DNA from: JABFSM01 sp963762545
GTDB lineage: Bacteria > Gemmatimonadota > Gemmatimonadetes > Gemmatimonadales > GWC2-71-9
Assembly: GCA_963762545.1 (NCBI GenBank)
Contig: CAVXLC010000001.1
Span: 186,001 to 250,000 of the forward strand
Length of the DNA: 64,000 nucleotides
Direction of reading: 5' to 3'
Position 1 is the stretch's first letter. Every line of letters starts with the position of its first letter. The position numbers and the translations under genes were made by a program. Shown piece by piece: positions 35,773 to 45,266 of this stretch. The notes under the pieces are model-generated. The model ran no database searches, had not been told where the DNA came from, and saw only the letters and a list, made by a program, of their open reading frames with translations.

Positions 35773-38700
35773 ATGAATCTCTCCGACATTTCCATCAAGC
35801 GGCCGGTGTTCGCGAGCATGACGAGCGCGGCGCTGGTGCTGTTCGGCGTCATCGGGTATCGGCAGCTCGCGGTGCGGGAGTTTCCCGATGTGGACCCACC
35901 CATCGTGTCGGTATCCGTCACCCTGCGCGGGGCCAACCCCCAGGTGATGGAATCGGCGGTGACCGACGTGCTGGAGGAGCAGCTCGCCTCGCTCGAAGGT
36001 CTCCGCACCATGACCAGCAGTAGCTCGGAGCAGTCCACCAATATCAACTTGGAATTTAACCTGAACCGGCCGATCGAAGACGCCGCCCAGGACGTGCGCG
36101 ATATCGTCTCCCGGGTCCGCGGCCGGCTGCCCCAGGAAATCGACGACCCGGTCGTCAGCAAGCAGGATGCCGACGCGCGCCCCATGATGTTCATCGGCAT
36201 CGAGTCCGACAACTACGACCTGCTCCAGCTCTCCGAGATCGCCGATCGGATCCTCAAGCCGCGGCTCCAGACCGTTCCCGGCCTGGCCCGGGCCGAAATC
36301 CGGGGGGAGCGGCGCTATGCCATGCGGGTCTGGGTCTCGGCCACGGCGCTGGCCTCCCGGGGTCTGACCGTGCAGGACGTGGTCAGCGCCATCCAGAGCC
36401 GCAACGTGGAAATCCCCGCCGGCCGGATCGAGTCGGACCGGCGCGAGTTCTCGGTCCGCTCGCTCGGCGAGCTCAAGTCCCCGGAAGAGTTTACCGCCAT
36501 GGTGGTGGCCAACCAGAACGGACAGCTCGTCAAGCTCGGTGACGTGGCCAAGGTGGAGCTGGGCGCCGAGGACGTGCGCAGCTTCTTCCGCTTCAACGGC
36601 CGTCCGGCCGTGGGACTCTCCCTGGTGCGCCAGTCGAAATCCAACCTGGTCGACGTCGCCGACGCGGTCCGCGCGGCGATGCCCGAGTTGCAGGCCGCCC
36701 TGCCGCCCGGCGTCAAGGCCAGCCTTGGCTTCGACCAGTCGATCTACGTCAAGCGCTCGATCAAGGAAGCCGAGGAAACCCTGATCCTCGCCGCGGGACT
36801 CGTGGTGCTGATCATCTTCATTTTCCTCCGGAATGTCCGCGCCACCCTGATTCCCGGCCTGGCCATCCCCGCCTCCGTCATCGCGACGTTCGCGATCATG
36901 GACGCCTTCGATTTCTCCATCAACAACCTCACCCTCCTCGCCCTGACTCTGGCCATCGGCATCGTGGTGGATGACGCCATCATCGTGCTGGAAAATGCGT
37001 TCCGGCATCAGGAAGAGCTGCACGAACCTCCCGAGCAGGCCGCGATGAAGGGCACCCGGGAAATCGCCTTTGCCGTCATCGCCACCACGATTTCCCTCGT
37101 GGCGGTCTTCATTCCCCTGGCGTTCCTCACGGGCAGCACCGGCCGCCTGTTCAAGGAATTCGGCATCGCGGTCGCCGCCTCGGTGGCCATCTCCGGCTTC
37201 GTCGCCCTCACGCTGACGCCGATGCTCTGCGCCAAGATTCTGCGGGTCCCCCCTCGGCACGGGGTGCTCTATCAGGCGCTCGAGGGCGGCTTCAAGCGGG
37301 TCGCGTCCGGGTACCAGCGGATGCTCGGCGCGGCGCTGCGCCACCGCCTCGTCGTGCTCGGTTCCGTCGCGGTGCTGGTGGCGCTGGCGGTGGTCGTGTT
37401 CCGGCGGCTCAAGGTGGAATTCGTCCCCCCGGAAGACCGCGGCCAGATCCAGGTGTCCATCACCGCGCCGGAGGGAGCCACCCTCGCGTTCACCGATCAA
37501 TACCAGCGCGAGGTGGAGAAGATCCTCGCCGCCGTGCCCGAAATCGCCAATTACACCAGCGTCATCGGCGGGTTCGGCGGAAGCGCCGGGCGGGTCAACA
37601 GCGGGGGCATCTACATCCGGTTCGTGGACTGGTCGCAGCGCAAGCGGTCGGCCCAGGAAATCATCGAGGACCTCCGGCCCAAGCTCGCCCAGATACCCGG
37701 CGTCCTCGCCTTCGCCAACAACCCGCCGGCCTTCGGCGGGTTCGGCTCCGCCGTGCAGTTCGTGGTCCGGAATCCGGATTTCGATTCGCTCCGCGTGGGC
37801 ATGGATGCGCTGATCACCCGGGCCCGCCAGGTCAAGGGACTGACCAACGTGGACACCGACCTCCGGGTCAACAAGCCGGAGCTGTCGGTGTCCTACGACC
37901 GTGACCGGGCCGAAGACCTCGGCGTCCCGGTCCGCGACGTGGCGGGCACCATGCAAGCCATGCTGGGTGGCGAGCGGGCCAGCACGTTCACCCGCGCCAA
38001 CAAGCTCTACTACGTGATGGTGCAGCTCTCCCCGGAGGACCGAGCCACGCCCACCGACATGAGCGGCCTGGCGGTTCGCGGCAGGAACGGGGAGCTGATC
38101 AAGCTGGAGCAGCTGGCCCAGGTGAAGGAGGGCGTCGGCCCCCGCCAGCTCAGCCACTACATGCGGGTCCGGTCCGCCCAGCTCTCCGCCGGGCTGGCCC
38201 CCGGTTTCACGCTGGGCGAAGCCCTGGATTCCCTGGAGCGAATCGCCGGCGAGGTGCTCCCGGGGGGCTCGACGATCGCGCTGACCGGCGAGTCCCGGGA
38301 GCTCCGGGAGAGCGGCAGCTCGCTCTACTTCGCGTTCCTGCTGGCGCTCATCGTGGTGTTCATGGTGCTGGCCTCCCAGTTCGAGTCGGTGGTGCACCCC
38401 TTCACGGTCCTGATGGCGGTCCCGCTGGCGGTGACCGGCGCCTTGTTCACCCTCTGGATCGCGGGATCGAGCATCAACCTCTACAGCCAGATCGGGATGA
38501 TCCTGCTGATCGGGCTCGTCACCAAGAACTCCATTCTGCTGGTGGAGTACACCAACCAGCTCCGGGAAAAGGGCCTGGAGACGACGGCCGCCCTGCTCGA
38601 GGCCGGTCGGGTCCGGCTCCGCCCGATCCTCATGACCTCGGTGGCGGTCGTGATGGGCGCCATCCCGATCGCGCTGGCGCTCGGAGCCGGCTCGATCAGC

Positions 38701-38868
38701 CGCCGCCCGCTGGGATACGCCATCGTGGGCGGCGTGGTCTTCTCCACGGCGCTGACCCTGTTCCTGGTGCCGGTGGTCTACTCGCTGATGGAAGGCCTGC
38801 GGCTGCGCGCCGGACGGCGCCGCCCGGCCGAATCGGGGGCGCCCGCCCGCGCGGTGGGTGCGGAATGA
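35773..38868 (+). CDS. RND efflux pump, inner-membrane transporter (HAE1 family)
   Basis: 1031 residues, typical for a hydrophobe/amphiphile efflux RND pump. It starts with ISIKRPVFASM (membrane entry), has two large periplasmic loops, and carries the proton-relay motif GIVVDDAIIVLENAFRH in the fourth helix region. The C-terminal half repeats the layout (GLVTKNSILLVEY). It exports substrates from the periplasm or inner membrane using the proton gradient. It overlaps the outer-membrane channel gene by ATGA. Confidence 0.92.
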   Translation: MNLSDISIKRPVFASMTSAALVLFGVIGYRQLAVREFPDVDPPIVSVSVTLRGANPQVMESAVTDVLEEQLASLEGLRTMTSSSSEQSTNINLEFNLNRPIEDAAQDVRDIVSRVRGRLPQEIDDPVVSKQDADARPMMFIGIESDNYDLLQLSEIADRILKPRLQTVPGLARAEIRGERRYAMRVWVSATALASRGLTVQDVVSAIQSRNVEIPAGRIESDRREFSVRSLGELKSPEEFTAMVVANQNGQLVKLGDVAKVELGAEDVRSFFRFNGRPAVGLSLVRQSKSNLVDVADAVRAAMPELQAALPPGVKASLGFDQSIYVKRSIKEAEETLILAAGLVVLIIFIFLRNVRATLIPGLAIPASVIATFAIMDAFDFSINNLTLLALTLAIGIVVDDAIIVLENAFRHQEELHEPPEQAAMKGTREIAFAVIATTISLVAVFIPLAFLTGSTGRLFKEFGIAVAASVAISGFVALTLTPMLCAKILRVPPRHGVLYQALEGGFKRVASGYQRMLGAALRHRLVVLGSVAVLVALAVVVFRRLKVEFVPPEDRGQIQVSITAPEGATLAFTDQYQREVEKILAAVPEIANYTSVIGGFGGSAGRVNSGGIYIRFVDWSQRKRSAQEIIEDLRPKLAQIPGVLAFANNPPAFGGFGSAVQFVVRNPDFDSLRVGMDALITRARQVKGLTNVDTDLRVNKPELSVSYDRDRAEDLGVPVRDVAGTMQAMLGGERASTFTRANKLYYVMVQLSPEDRATPTDMSGLAVRGRNGELIKLEQLAQVKEGVGPRQLSHYMRVRSAQLSAGLAPGFTLGEALDSLERIAGEVLPGGSTIALTGESRELRESGSSLYFAFLLALIVVFMVLASQFESVVHPFTVLMAVPLAVTGALFTLWIAGSSINLYSQIGMILLIGLVTKNSILLVEYTNQLREKGLETTAALLEAGRVRLRPILMTSVAVVMGAIPIALALGAGSISRRPLGYAIVGGVVFSTALTLFLVPVVYSLMEGLRLRAGRRRPAESGAPARAVGAE

Positions 38869-40154
38869 TCCTGCTTGTGCTGGCGGCGCTGGCCGGGCCG
38901 TCGCGAACGGCGGCCGACACGATGCCGCGTATGACCCTCGCCGAGGCGCTCTCCCGCTCGGCCCGCCTCGACCCGAACTACGTGCAGGCCCTGGGCCAGG
39001 TGGACAACGCCGAATGGGCCCGCCGGGCGGCGCGCAGCGCGATGGTGCTCCCCGCCATCACGATCGCCACCGACTATGCCAGCTTCTCCCGGCCCCAGTT
39101 CAACGTCGGCATCGGTGCGCAGGCCAAGTCCAGCGCGACCGCGCGGCTCGACGCGCGTTTCGATCTGTTCACCGGGTTCCGGAAACTCGCGGATGTGACC
39201 CGGACCAATGCCGACCTCGAGAGCGCCCGGGCCGGTGAAGAGCAGCAGCGGTTCCTGACCGCCCTGGGCACCGAGGCCGATTTCTACGCGGTGCTGAGTA
39301 ATCGCGAGCTGCTCGACGTGAGCCGGGACCGGGCCCGGCGCGCCGAGGAGCAGCTGGTGGTGGCGCGAGCCCGGGTGGTGAGCGGGGCCGCGGTCCAGAC
39401 CGATTCGCTGCAGCTCGTGCTCGAGCTCAACCGGGCCCAGATCGCCTTGTTGCAGGATCAGGCCCGGCTCCGGGTGGCGCGGCTGGTCCTGGGGCAGCGG
39501 GTCGGCTCGCCGGGAGGGGTCGACGCGGTGCCCCTCGACACCGCACGGGCCCCCGATCTTCCACTGACCCTCCCGGAAGCCATGAGCCTGGCGCTGGAGC
39601 AGGGCCCCGAATACCGGGTGGCGCGGGCCAATCAGCGCTCAGCCGAGGCCGGCGTGAAGTCCGCCCGCAGCCGGTACTTCCCCCAGGCCGTCCTGAGCGC
39701 CAATACGACCTCCTTCGGCGACCGCTTCTATCCCGACGGCCTCTCCCGCAGCACGGTGACGATCTCGGTGAGCCTCCCGCTCTGGGACAACGCCCAGCGC
39801 GAGCTGGCGCTGTCCCGGGCCCGCACCGCCCGGGATCTGGCTCGCGCCACCCGGGAAGATCTCGAGCGCCGCGCCGAGGCCGACGTCACCGAGGCCTGGG
39901 AGGCCTATCAGACGGCGCGCGCCACCGCGGATTACTCTTCCCAGGGCCTGATCGTCGCCCAGGAAACCTTCCGGGTCCAGCAGGCGCGCTACCGCGCCGG
40001 TGCCAGTACCATTCTCGACCTGCTCGACGCCCAATCGGCGCTGACCCAGGCCCAAGCGGAGCTGGTGCAGGCCCGATACGCGGCCCGGCTGGCGCTGGCG
40101 GGCCTCGAGGCGATCCTCGGCCGGCGACTCTTCAGCGACAAGGGACCTTCGTGA
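38865..40154 (+). CDS. TolC-family outer-membrane channel
   Basis: 429 residues with a short signal-like N-terminus (MILLVLAALAGPSRTAA) and two helical repeats rich in Ala, Gln and Arg. LDARFDLFTGFRKLADV and SVSLPLWDNAQRELALSRARTARDLA correspond to the strand-turn-helix units of the outer-membrane efflux family. It would form the outer channel for the pump encoded upstream and the adaptor encoded downstream, both overlapping by four bases. Confidence 0.87.
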   Translation: MILLVLAALAGPSRTAADTMPRMTLAEALSRSARLDPNYVQALGQVDNAEWARRAARSAMVLPAITIATDYASFSRPQFNVGIGAQAKSSATARLDARFDLFTGFRKLADVTRTNADLESARAGEEQQRFLTALGTEADFYAVLSNRELLDVSRDRARRAEEQLVVARARVVSGAAVQTDSLQLVLELNRAQIALLQDQARLRVARLVLGQRVGSPGGVDAVPLDTARAPDLPLTLPEAMSLALEQGPEYRVARANQRSAEAGVKSARSRYFPQAVLSANTTSFGDRFYPDGLSRSTVTISVSLPLWDNAQRELALSRARTARDLARATREDLERRAEADVTEAWEAYQTARATADYSSQGLIVAQETFRVQQARYRAGASTILDLLDAQSALTQAQAELVQARYAARLALAGLEAILGRRLFSDKGPS

Positions 40155-41263
40155 GACGAATCACCCTGGCGGCGCTCCTCGCCCTCGGCTCGGCCTGTGG
40201 CGGGGGCAAGGATCCGGCTCCCCTGAGCGCCGACGGCGCCGCCGGCGGATCGGGAGGACGGGGCGGCTCGGGCCCGGTGCCCGTGGAAGTCGCCGTCGCC
40301 CGCACCGATACCGTCGTGGACGCGATCACCGCGACCGGCCAGATCGAGCCGCTGCAATCCATCGAGCTGCGGCCGGAAGTCGACGGCCGCCTGGTGGAAA
40401 TCATGGTACGGGAAGGCGCGGAGGTGACCAAGGACGCTCCGCTCTTCAAGGTGGACGACCAGGAGCTCAAGGCGCAGGTGGCTCGGGCCCAGGCCGACCG
40501 TGACCTTGCCCAGCAGGCGCTCACCCGCACCCGCGCCCTCCTCGCCGACAAGGCCGCCGCGCCGGCCGACGTCGAGCGGGCCGAGGCCCAGATGCGCAGC
40601 ACCCAGGCCAGCCTCGACCTGCTGCAGCTCCGGCTCGACCGCACCATCGTCCGGGCGCCCTTCGCCGGCGTCGCCGGGCAACGGCTGGCCAGCCTGGGCG
40701 ACTACGTCAACAACTCCACCCGGCTGATCACCCTCCAGACGGTCAACCCCCAGCGCGCCGCCTTCCAGGTACCCGAGCGCTACGCCGACCAGCTCAGGGT
40801 GGGGCAGAAGGTGATCTTCCGGGTCGCGGCCCTGGCGGGACGCGACTTCACCGGCCAGGTCGATTTCGTGGACCCGCTGGTGCAGCTCCCCGGCCGGACC
40901 ATCACGGTGAAGGCGCTGGCGCCCAACCCGAAGCGGGAGCTCCAGTCCGGGATGTTCATCGAAGCCCGCCTGGAAACCGCGGTGCGACCCGCCGCGACGG
41001 TCATCCCCGAGGACGCGGTGAGCCCGATGCAGGGCTCCATGTTCGTGTGGGTGATCCGGGCGGACAAGGCCGAGCGGCGCGAGGTGCTGCTGGGCGTCCG
41101 CACCCCCGGCTATGTTGAGGTCCGCCAGGGCATCGATCCCGGCGAGCAGGTGGTGGTGGGCGGGAGCGAGCGGCTCACGGTCGGCGCGCCGGTCAAGGCC
41201 ACCCTGGTGGACCGGACCCCCCGGGGCGCCGGTACCGATCTCCCGGCTGGGCCTCCGCGATAG
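40151..41263 (+). CDS. RND pump membrane-fusion adaptor lipoprotein
   Basis: 370 residues from GTG 40151 (GTGA overlap). A lipoprotein signal ends in LGSACGGG with the Cys at about 16. The chain follows the adaptor layout: TGQIEPLQSIELRPEVDGRLVEI (lipoyl half), a coiled hairpin around AQADRDLAQQALTRTRALLADKAA, then VRAPFAGVAGQRLASLGDYV, and a beta-barrel ending with RREVLLGVRTPGYVEVRQGIDPGEQVVVGG. It completes the tripartite pump; the gene order RND, channel, adaptor is less usual than adaptor first. Confidence 0.9.
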   Translation: MRRITLAALLALGSACGGGKDPAPLSADGAAGGSGGRGGSGPVPVEVAVARTDTVVDAITATGQIEPLQSIELRPEVDGRLVEIMVREGAEVTKDAPLFKVDDQELKAQVARAQADRDLAQQALTRTRALLADKAAAPADVERAEAQMRSTQASLDLLQLRLDRTIVRAPFAGVAGQRLASLGDYVNNSTRLITLQTVNPQRAAFQVPERYADQLRVGQKVIFRVAALAGRDFTGQVDFVDPLVQLPGRTITVKALAPNPKRELQSGMFIEARLETAVRPAATVIPEDAVSPMQGSMFVWVIRADKAERREVLLGVRTPGYVEVRQGIDPGEQVVVGGSERLTVGAPVKATLVDRTPRGAGTDLPAGPPR

Positions 41264-41351
41264 TTATGTAGCTTAATATTTGATTGTTTTAGCCTAAAAT
41301 TTGTGGAAATAACTATAGCCATTTGATTTTTTATCATATCCGCGGTAAACT
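41264..41351 (+). promoter_or_regulatory. AT-rich promoter and operator region of glutamine synthetase
   Basis: An 80-base, very AT-rich island in a GC-rich genome. A near-ideal sigma-70 promoter reads TTGATT (41323-41328), 17-base spacer, TAAACT (41346-41351). Upstream are a perfect inverted repeat ttttag-c-ctaaaa (41287-41299), two copies of atttgatt (41278-41285 and 41321-41328, the second being part of the -35) and two copies of tagcc (41290 and 41316). These look like UP-element and regulator-binding sites for nitrogen control. Confidence 0.55.
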
Positions 41352-41386
41352 GTCGCCACCCCCAATCCTCCACCGCGGAGCCGCCG

Positions 41387-42823
41387 ATGAGCAGCGACCT
41401 CAGAGACTTCCTGGAAATCCCCTACGACCGGCTCGAGGAAATGAACCTGGAAGCCAAAGCCGAACGGCTGGCCCGGGTGGCAGCGGCCAAGATCCGCGAG
41501 AAGCGGATGAAGTACTTGGCCGACGAGAAGCGCATCAAGGCGGTGACGGTGTGCTTCGCCGACCTCGAGGGCCGGCTGCACATGCTGGATTACGATAAGA
41601 AGTTCCTGCTGAACTCGGCCGACAACCTCACCTTCGACGGCTCCTCGATCCGCGGCTTCACCCAGCAGGCCGAGTCGGACCTGCGCCTCGGCATCGACTG
41701 GCCGGCGTTCTACTGGCTGCCCTCGGATGTGTTCGGGCCGGGCAAGGTGCTGGTGTTCGCCGACGTGCTGGAAAAGGACGGCTCCCCCTACGCCGCGGAC
41801 ATGCGAGCCCGCCTCAAGAGCTACCTCGACCGGCTCTACCAGCGGGACGGGTACGTCTGCAACGCGGCGAACGAGATCGAGGGCTTCCTGTTCAAGGGGC
41901 GCGACGCGGAGCGGCACTACCACGCGACCGGCCGGTTCGAGTTCATCAGCACTGGCGGCTACTACCATTCCCTCCCGGGCGACGCGCTGCGCTCCTTCAT
42001 CGACACCGCCGCCGAAGTGCAACGGGCCATGGGCTTCGCCAACGAGAAGGACCACCCCGAGGTGGCGCCCTCCCAGTTCGAAATGAACTATTCCTACACC
42101 GAAGCGAGCATCGCGGCGGACCAGGTGCTGCTCTACAAGCTGATCTGCCGGCAGGTCGCCGCGCGCCTCGATATGACCGCGAGCTTCCTCCCCAAGCCGG
42201 TGACCGGCGTGAACGGCAGCGGCATGCATACCAACCTCTCGGTCAGCCAGAAGGGTAAGAACCTGTTCTGGGATCCCAAGGGGCCCGACAAGCTGTCGAA
42301 ACTCGGCTGGAAATTCATCGACCGGATACTCACCAGCGGGCAGGACATCTGCCTCCTGTTCAATCCCAGCGTCAACGCCTACCGCCGGCTGGACCCGCAC
42401 TTCGAGGCGCCCAACCAGATCAAGGCGTCCGCGGTGGACCGGGGCTCGATGATCCGGATTCCCCTCGGCAACGAAAAATCGGCACGGGTCGAGGTGCGGT
42501 CGATCGCCCCGGACGCCAATCCGTACCTGGCCATCTACACCATGTTCCGGACCGGATTCGAGGGGCCGATCGAGAAGGACAATGGAGAGAAGCGCCGGGA
42601 CCGGACCCGGTTCCTGCCCGACAACATCTACGACGCAATCCGGCTCTTCAAGGGCAGCAAGTTCGCCTCGGATCTGTTCGGCGAGTCGGTGCACAAGCGC
42701 TACGCCGATCTCAAGCTCGGGTCCGCCGAGCGGTGTCCCAAGGCGCTGGGCGCCCAGATCAAGATTCCGGAAATCCAGTTCCACCACGAGGTCACCAACC
42801 AGTACCTCTGGTCCATGTTCTAG
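41387..42823 (+). CDS. glnA: Glutamine synthetase, type I
   Basis: 478 residues. Forms glutamine from glutamate, ammonia and ATP. GS signatures are present: LTFDGSSIRGF (about 80-90), ANEIEGFLF metal Glu region, VNGSGMHTNLSVS (NGSGMH, residue about 274), and the Arg-rich ATP region VDRGSMIRIPLGNEKSARVEVRSIAPDANPYL, a little different from the standard RSxxIRIP. The Tyr motif NLYDLPPEE used for adenylylation is not seen, so control is probably transcriptional or by other proteins. It is monocistronic, with an AT-rich promoter before and a hairpin after. Confidence 0.88.
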   Translation: MSSDLRDFLEIPYDRLEEMNLEAKAERLARVAAAKIREKRMKYLADEKRIKAVTVCFADLEGRLHMLDYDKKFLLNSADNLTFDGSSIRGFTQQAESDLRLGIDWPAFYWLPSDVFGPGKVLVFADVLEKDGSPYAADMRARLKSYLDRLYQRDGYVCNAANEIEGFLFKGRDAERHYHATGRFEFISTGGYYHSLPGDALRSFIDTAAEVQRAMGFANEKDHPEVAPSQFEMNYSYTEASIAADQVLLYKLICRQVAARLDMTASFLPKPVTGVNGSGMHTNLSVSQKGKNLFWDPKGPDKLSKLGWKFIDRILTSGQDICLLFNPSVNAYRRLDPHFEAPNQIKASAVDRGSMIRIPLGNEKSARVEVRSIAPDANPYLAIYTMFRTGFEGPIEKDNGEKRRDRTRFLPDNIYDAIRLFKGSKFASDLFGESVHKRYADLKLGSAERCPKALGAQIKIPEIQFHHEVTNQYLWSMF

Positions 42824-42838
42824 GATGCGGGCCCTCCC

Positions 42839-42860
42839 GCCCCCTCGGCTTCGAGGGGGC
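42839..42860 (+). terminator. Hairpin after glutamine synthetase
   Basis: gccccctcg / cgagggggc, a perfect 9-bp stem with loop gctt, 16 bases after the stop codon. It lacks a long U tract. The rest of the gap to 43080 holds nothing further that I can identify. Confidence 0.55.
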
Positions 42861-43080
42861 AGCCGGGGCGATGTTTCTGTTCGGCAAGAAGTAACCTCGG
42901 CACACCGCGTCCCGGCGGGCGCCTCGGACCGCCGGGATTGACCGCCGCCCGTCCTTCGGCTGCATCCGGCGCCGGGGGAGGGCGGCATCGCTCCGTCGGC
43001 GCCCGCCGGCGTGTGACTCCTGGCCCTCCCGCCTTCCCGTCGGCATATTCTCGGCTCCCCGCCCTCCGAGGAACCCTCAC

Positions 43081-43656
43081 GTGAACCGATCGCTTGGCAC
43101 GGCCCTGCTGTTGTGCGCCCCCCTGTTCGCGCCGACCACGCCCGCGCGGGCCCAGGCGGCGGAGTTCGAGGGCCGCCCGGTCTTTTCGGAAGGCGCCGAT
43201 CTCGGGTACTTCCTGTGGAAGGAAGACGACACCTGGAGAGTGCGCTGGACCACCAAGGGCGCTCTGCGCCACTTCGCGGGCTCGGTGACCGCCGAGGGTG
43301 GGAAACTCAAGTCACTCAAGCGGATCGATGTGGAGACCGAGCGCCGGGTACTCTACCCGGGCCGTCCGGCGCACGTCGGTGTCGGTCCCCGGGGACACCC
43401 CCGTATGGTGGGCGGACGCGCCCCGGTCGTGGTGAGCCGGGACCAGGACAAGATCGAGAAGGACGGCGACAATCGGATCGTCTTTTCGGCCAAGACCGAC
43501 GACGATATCGACGGCTTCGACTTCAAGACGGACAACAACGTGACCGATCTCCGGTTCGTTCTCGAGATCGACGGCCGGCAGCTCCCCAACCTGGTCGAAA
43601 CCGGCCGAAACAACCGGAAGGCCGCCGGCCTGCCGCTCCTGGTCCGGTTGCGCTAG
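43081..43656 (+). CDS. Secreted protein of unknown function
   Basis: 191 residues from GTG 43081 with a Sec signal (to TPARAQ, about residue 24). The mature part is beta-rich and charged (DLGYFLWKEDDTWRVRWTTKG, FAGSVTAEGGKLKSLKRIDVE, DNRIVFSAKTDDDIDGFDFKTDNNVTDL). No domain recognised. The acidic DDDIDGFDFKTD stretch could bind calcium, but this is a guess. The M14 peptidase gene starts 23 bases downstream in the same direction. Confidence 0.65.
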   Translation: MNRSLGTALLLCAPLFAPTTPARAQAAEFEGRPVFSEGADLGYFLWKEDDTWRVRWTTKGALRHFAGSVTAEGGKLKSLKRIDVETERRVLYPGRPAHVGVGPRGHPRMVGGRAPVVVSRDQDKIEKDGDNRIVFSAKTDDDIDGFDFKTDNNVTDLRFVLEIDGRQLPNLVETGRNNRKAAGLPLLVRLR

Positions 43657-43679
43657 CCACCTCCGGTATCATTCTGCCC

Positions 43680-45260
43680 ATGCCAAGCGGCTTCCGCACT
43701 CTCCCGCTCCTCCTCCTTATCGGCGCTCCCCTCGCCGCGCAGCAGACCCGGCCCGAGCGTACCGCCTACGCCGAGACATCGACGCACGCCGACGTCCTGG
43801 CGTTCGTGGATTCCTTGCAGCGCCTCGGGGCCGGAATCCGGGTGGGCAGGCTGGGCCTGAGCCCCCAGGGAAGGCTGCTGCCATACATCATCGCCTCCCG
43901 GCCGCTGGTCGACGCGCCGGCTCGGGCGGCGCGGACCGGCAAACCGGTCATCTATCTGCAGGCCAACATTCATGCGGGAGAAGTGGAGGGCAAGGAAGCC
44001 GCCCTCATGCTCCTCCGCGATCTCACCCTGGGCCCCCTCAAGCCGCTGCTGGACAGCGTCGTTCTGGTGGTGGTGCCCATCTATAACGCCGACGGCAACG
44101 ATGCGTTCGGACCGGAAACCCGGAACCGCCCGGGCCAGAAGGGCCCGGCAAGCGTGGGCCAGCGGGCCAACGGCCAGGGCCTCGACCTGAATCGCGATTA
44201 TCTCAAGCAGGAGGCTCCCGAAACCCGAGCCGCCGCGAGCCTGCTCAACGCCTGGGATCCCGATCTGTTCATCGATCTGCATACCACCGACGGCAGCTAC
44301 CACGGCTACGTCCTGACCTACGACGCCGGGCTCAACCCCAACTCCTCCCCGGCCAACGACTACATCCGGGACACCTTTCTTCCCGAAATCCGGTCGCGCA
44401 TGCGCGCCCGGCACAAGCAGGAAGTGTTTTCCTACGGAAACTTCCGGAACGCCGATCCCGACTCCCTGGTCCAGGGCTGGGAGACCTACGATCCCCGGCC
44501 GCGCTTCGGCACCAACTGGATCGGCCTGCGGGGGCGCATGGCGATTCTCAGCGAGGCGTATTCGCACATCGACTTCAAGACCCGGGTGGATGCCACCTAC
44601 AACTTTGTGCTCGAAGTCCTGCGCCTGGCCGCCACGGAGAAGGCGACGATCAAGTCGCTGAACCTGGCCGCGAGCCGGGACCGTCCCGACTCGATCGCGG
44701 TGCGGTCCACGCTGGCTCCGCCGACCCGGATGGACGTCATCGCCGAGATCACCGAGAAGGCGGATGAAGGGAGCGGGCCGTTTTCGCGGCGGCGCCAGAC
44801 CGGGGTCTTCAAGACCATCCGGATGCCGGTCTTCGACCGGTTCGAGGCCACCCGCAAGGAGGCGATCCCCGCCGCGTACCTCTTGGCCCCCCAGTACTCC
44901 GACATCGCGGCGCTGCTCCGGGGGCAGGGCGTGGAGGTGCGCCGCCTGAGCGCGCCATGGTCCGGGAGCGGCGAGCAGTTCCAGGTGGACAGCCTGATTG
45001 TCGAGCCGTTCTTCGAAGGGCATCGCACCATCAGGGTGGAAGGGCAGTGGGGCGCGGGCAGCATCACCGCGCTGCCGGGCTGGTACATGGTCGATACCGA
45101 CCAGCCGCTGGGCCGCCTGGCGGCGTACCTGCTCGAACCCGATTCCGAGGACGGACTGCTCACCTGGAATTTCTTCGACCGGAGTCTCAGACGGGGCCAG
45201 CCGGCGCCGGTACTCCGGGTCCGGACCCTGCCGGCGGTGCCCTCCGCAATGCTGCCATAA
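43680..45260 (+). CDS. Secreted M14-family metallocarboxypeptidase-like protein
   Basis: 526 residues from ATG 43680, with a Sec signal (MPSGFRTLPLLLLIGAPLAAQ). M14 zinc site HAGEVEGKEA with His about 98 and Glu about 101, followed by LDLNRDY, the third ligand in FIDLHTTDG, and the catalytic Glu region ILSEAYSH. About 160 extra residues after the peptidase domain form a beta-rich C-terminal region. It would trim peptides or amino-acid conjugates in the periplasm. It sits just before a subunit-3/GMC pair. Confidence 0.85.
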   Translation: MPSGFRTLPLLLLIGAPLAAQQTRPERTAYAETSTHADVLAFVDSLQRLGAGIRVGRLGLSPQGRLLPYIIASRPLVDAPARAARTGKPVIYLQANIHAGEVEGKEAALMLLRDLTLGPLKPLLDSVVLVVVPIYNADGNDAFGPETRNRPGQKGPASVGQRANGQGLDLNRDYLKQEAPETRAAASLLNAWDPDLFIDLHTTDGSYHGYVLTYDAGLNPNSSPANDYIRDTFLPEIRSRMRARHKQEVFSYGNFRNADPDSLVQGWETYDPRPRFGTNWIGLRGRMAILSEAYSHIDFKTRVDATYNFVLEVLRLAATEKATIKSLNLAASRDRPDSIAVRSTLAPPTRMDVIAEITEKADEGSGPFSRRRQTGVFKTIRMPVFDRFEATRKEAIPAAYLLAPQYSDIAALLRGQGVEVRRLSAPWSGSGEQFQVDSLIVEPFFEGHRTIRVEGQWGAGSITALPGWYMVDTDQPLGRLAAYLLEPDSEDGLLTWNFFDRSLRRGQPAPVLRVRTLPAVPSAMLP

Positions 45261-45266
45261 CCCGCG

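Noticed and set aside
35683..38397. A 904-codon minus-strand frame opposite the RND pump
   Set aside because: His/Asp/Gly/Arg-rich low-complexity translation, no domain; antisense shadow of the pump gene.
42870..42894. A seven-codon frame MFLFGKK after glutamine synthetase
   Set aside because: Too short, no ribosome-binding site, lies just after a hairpin.
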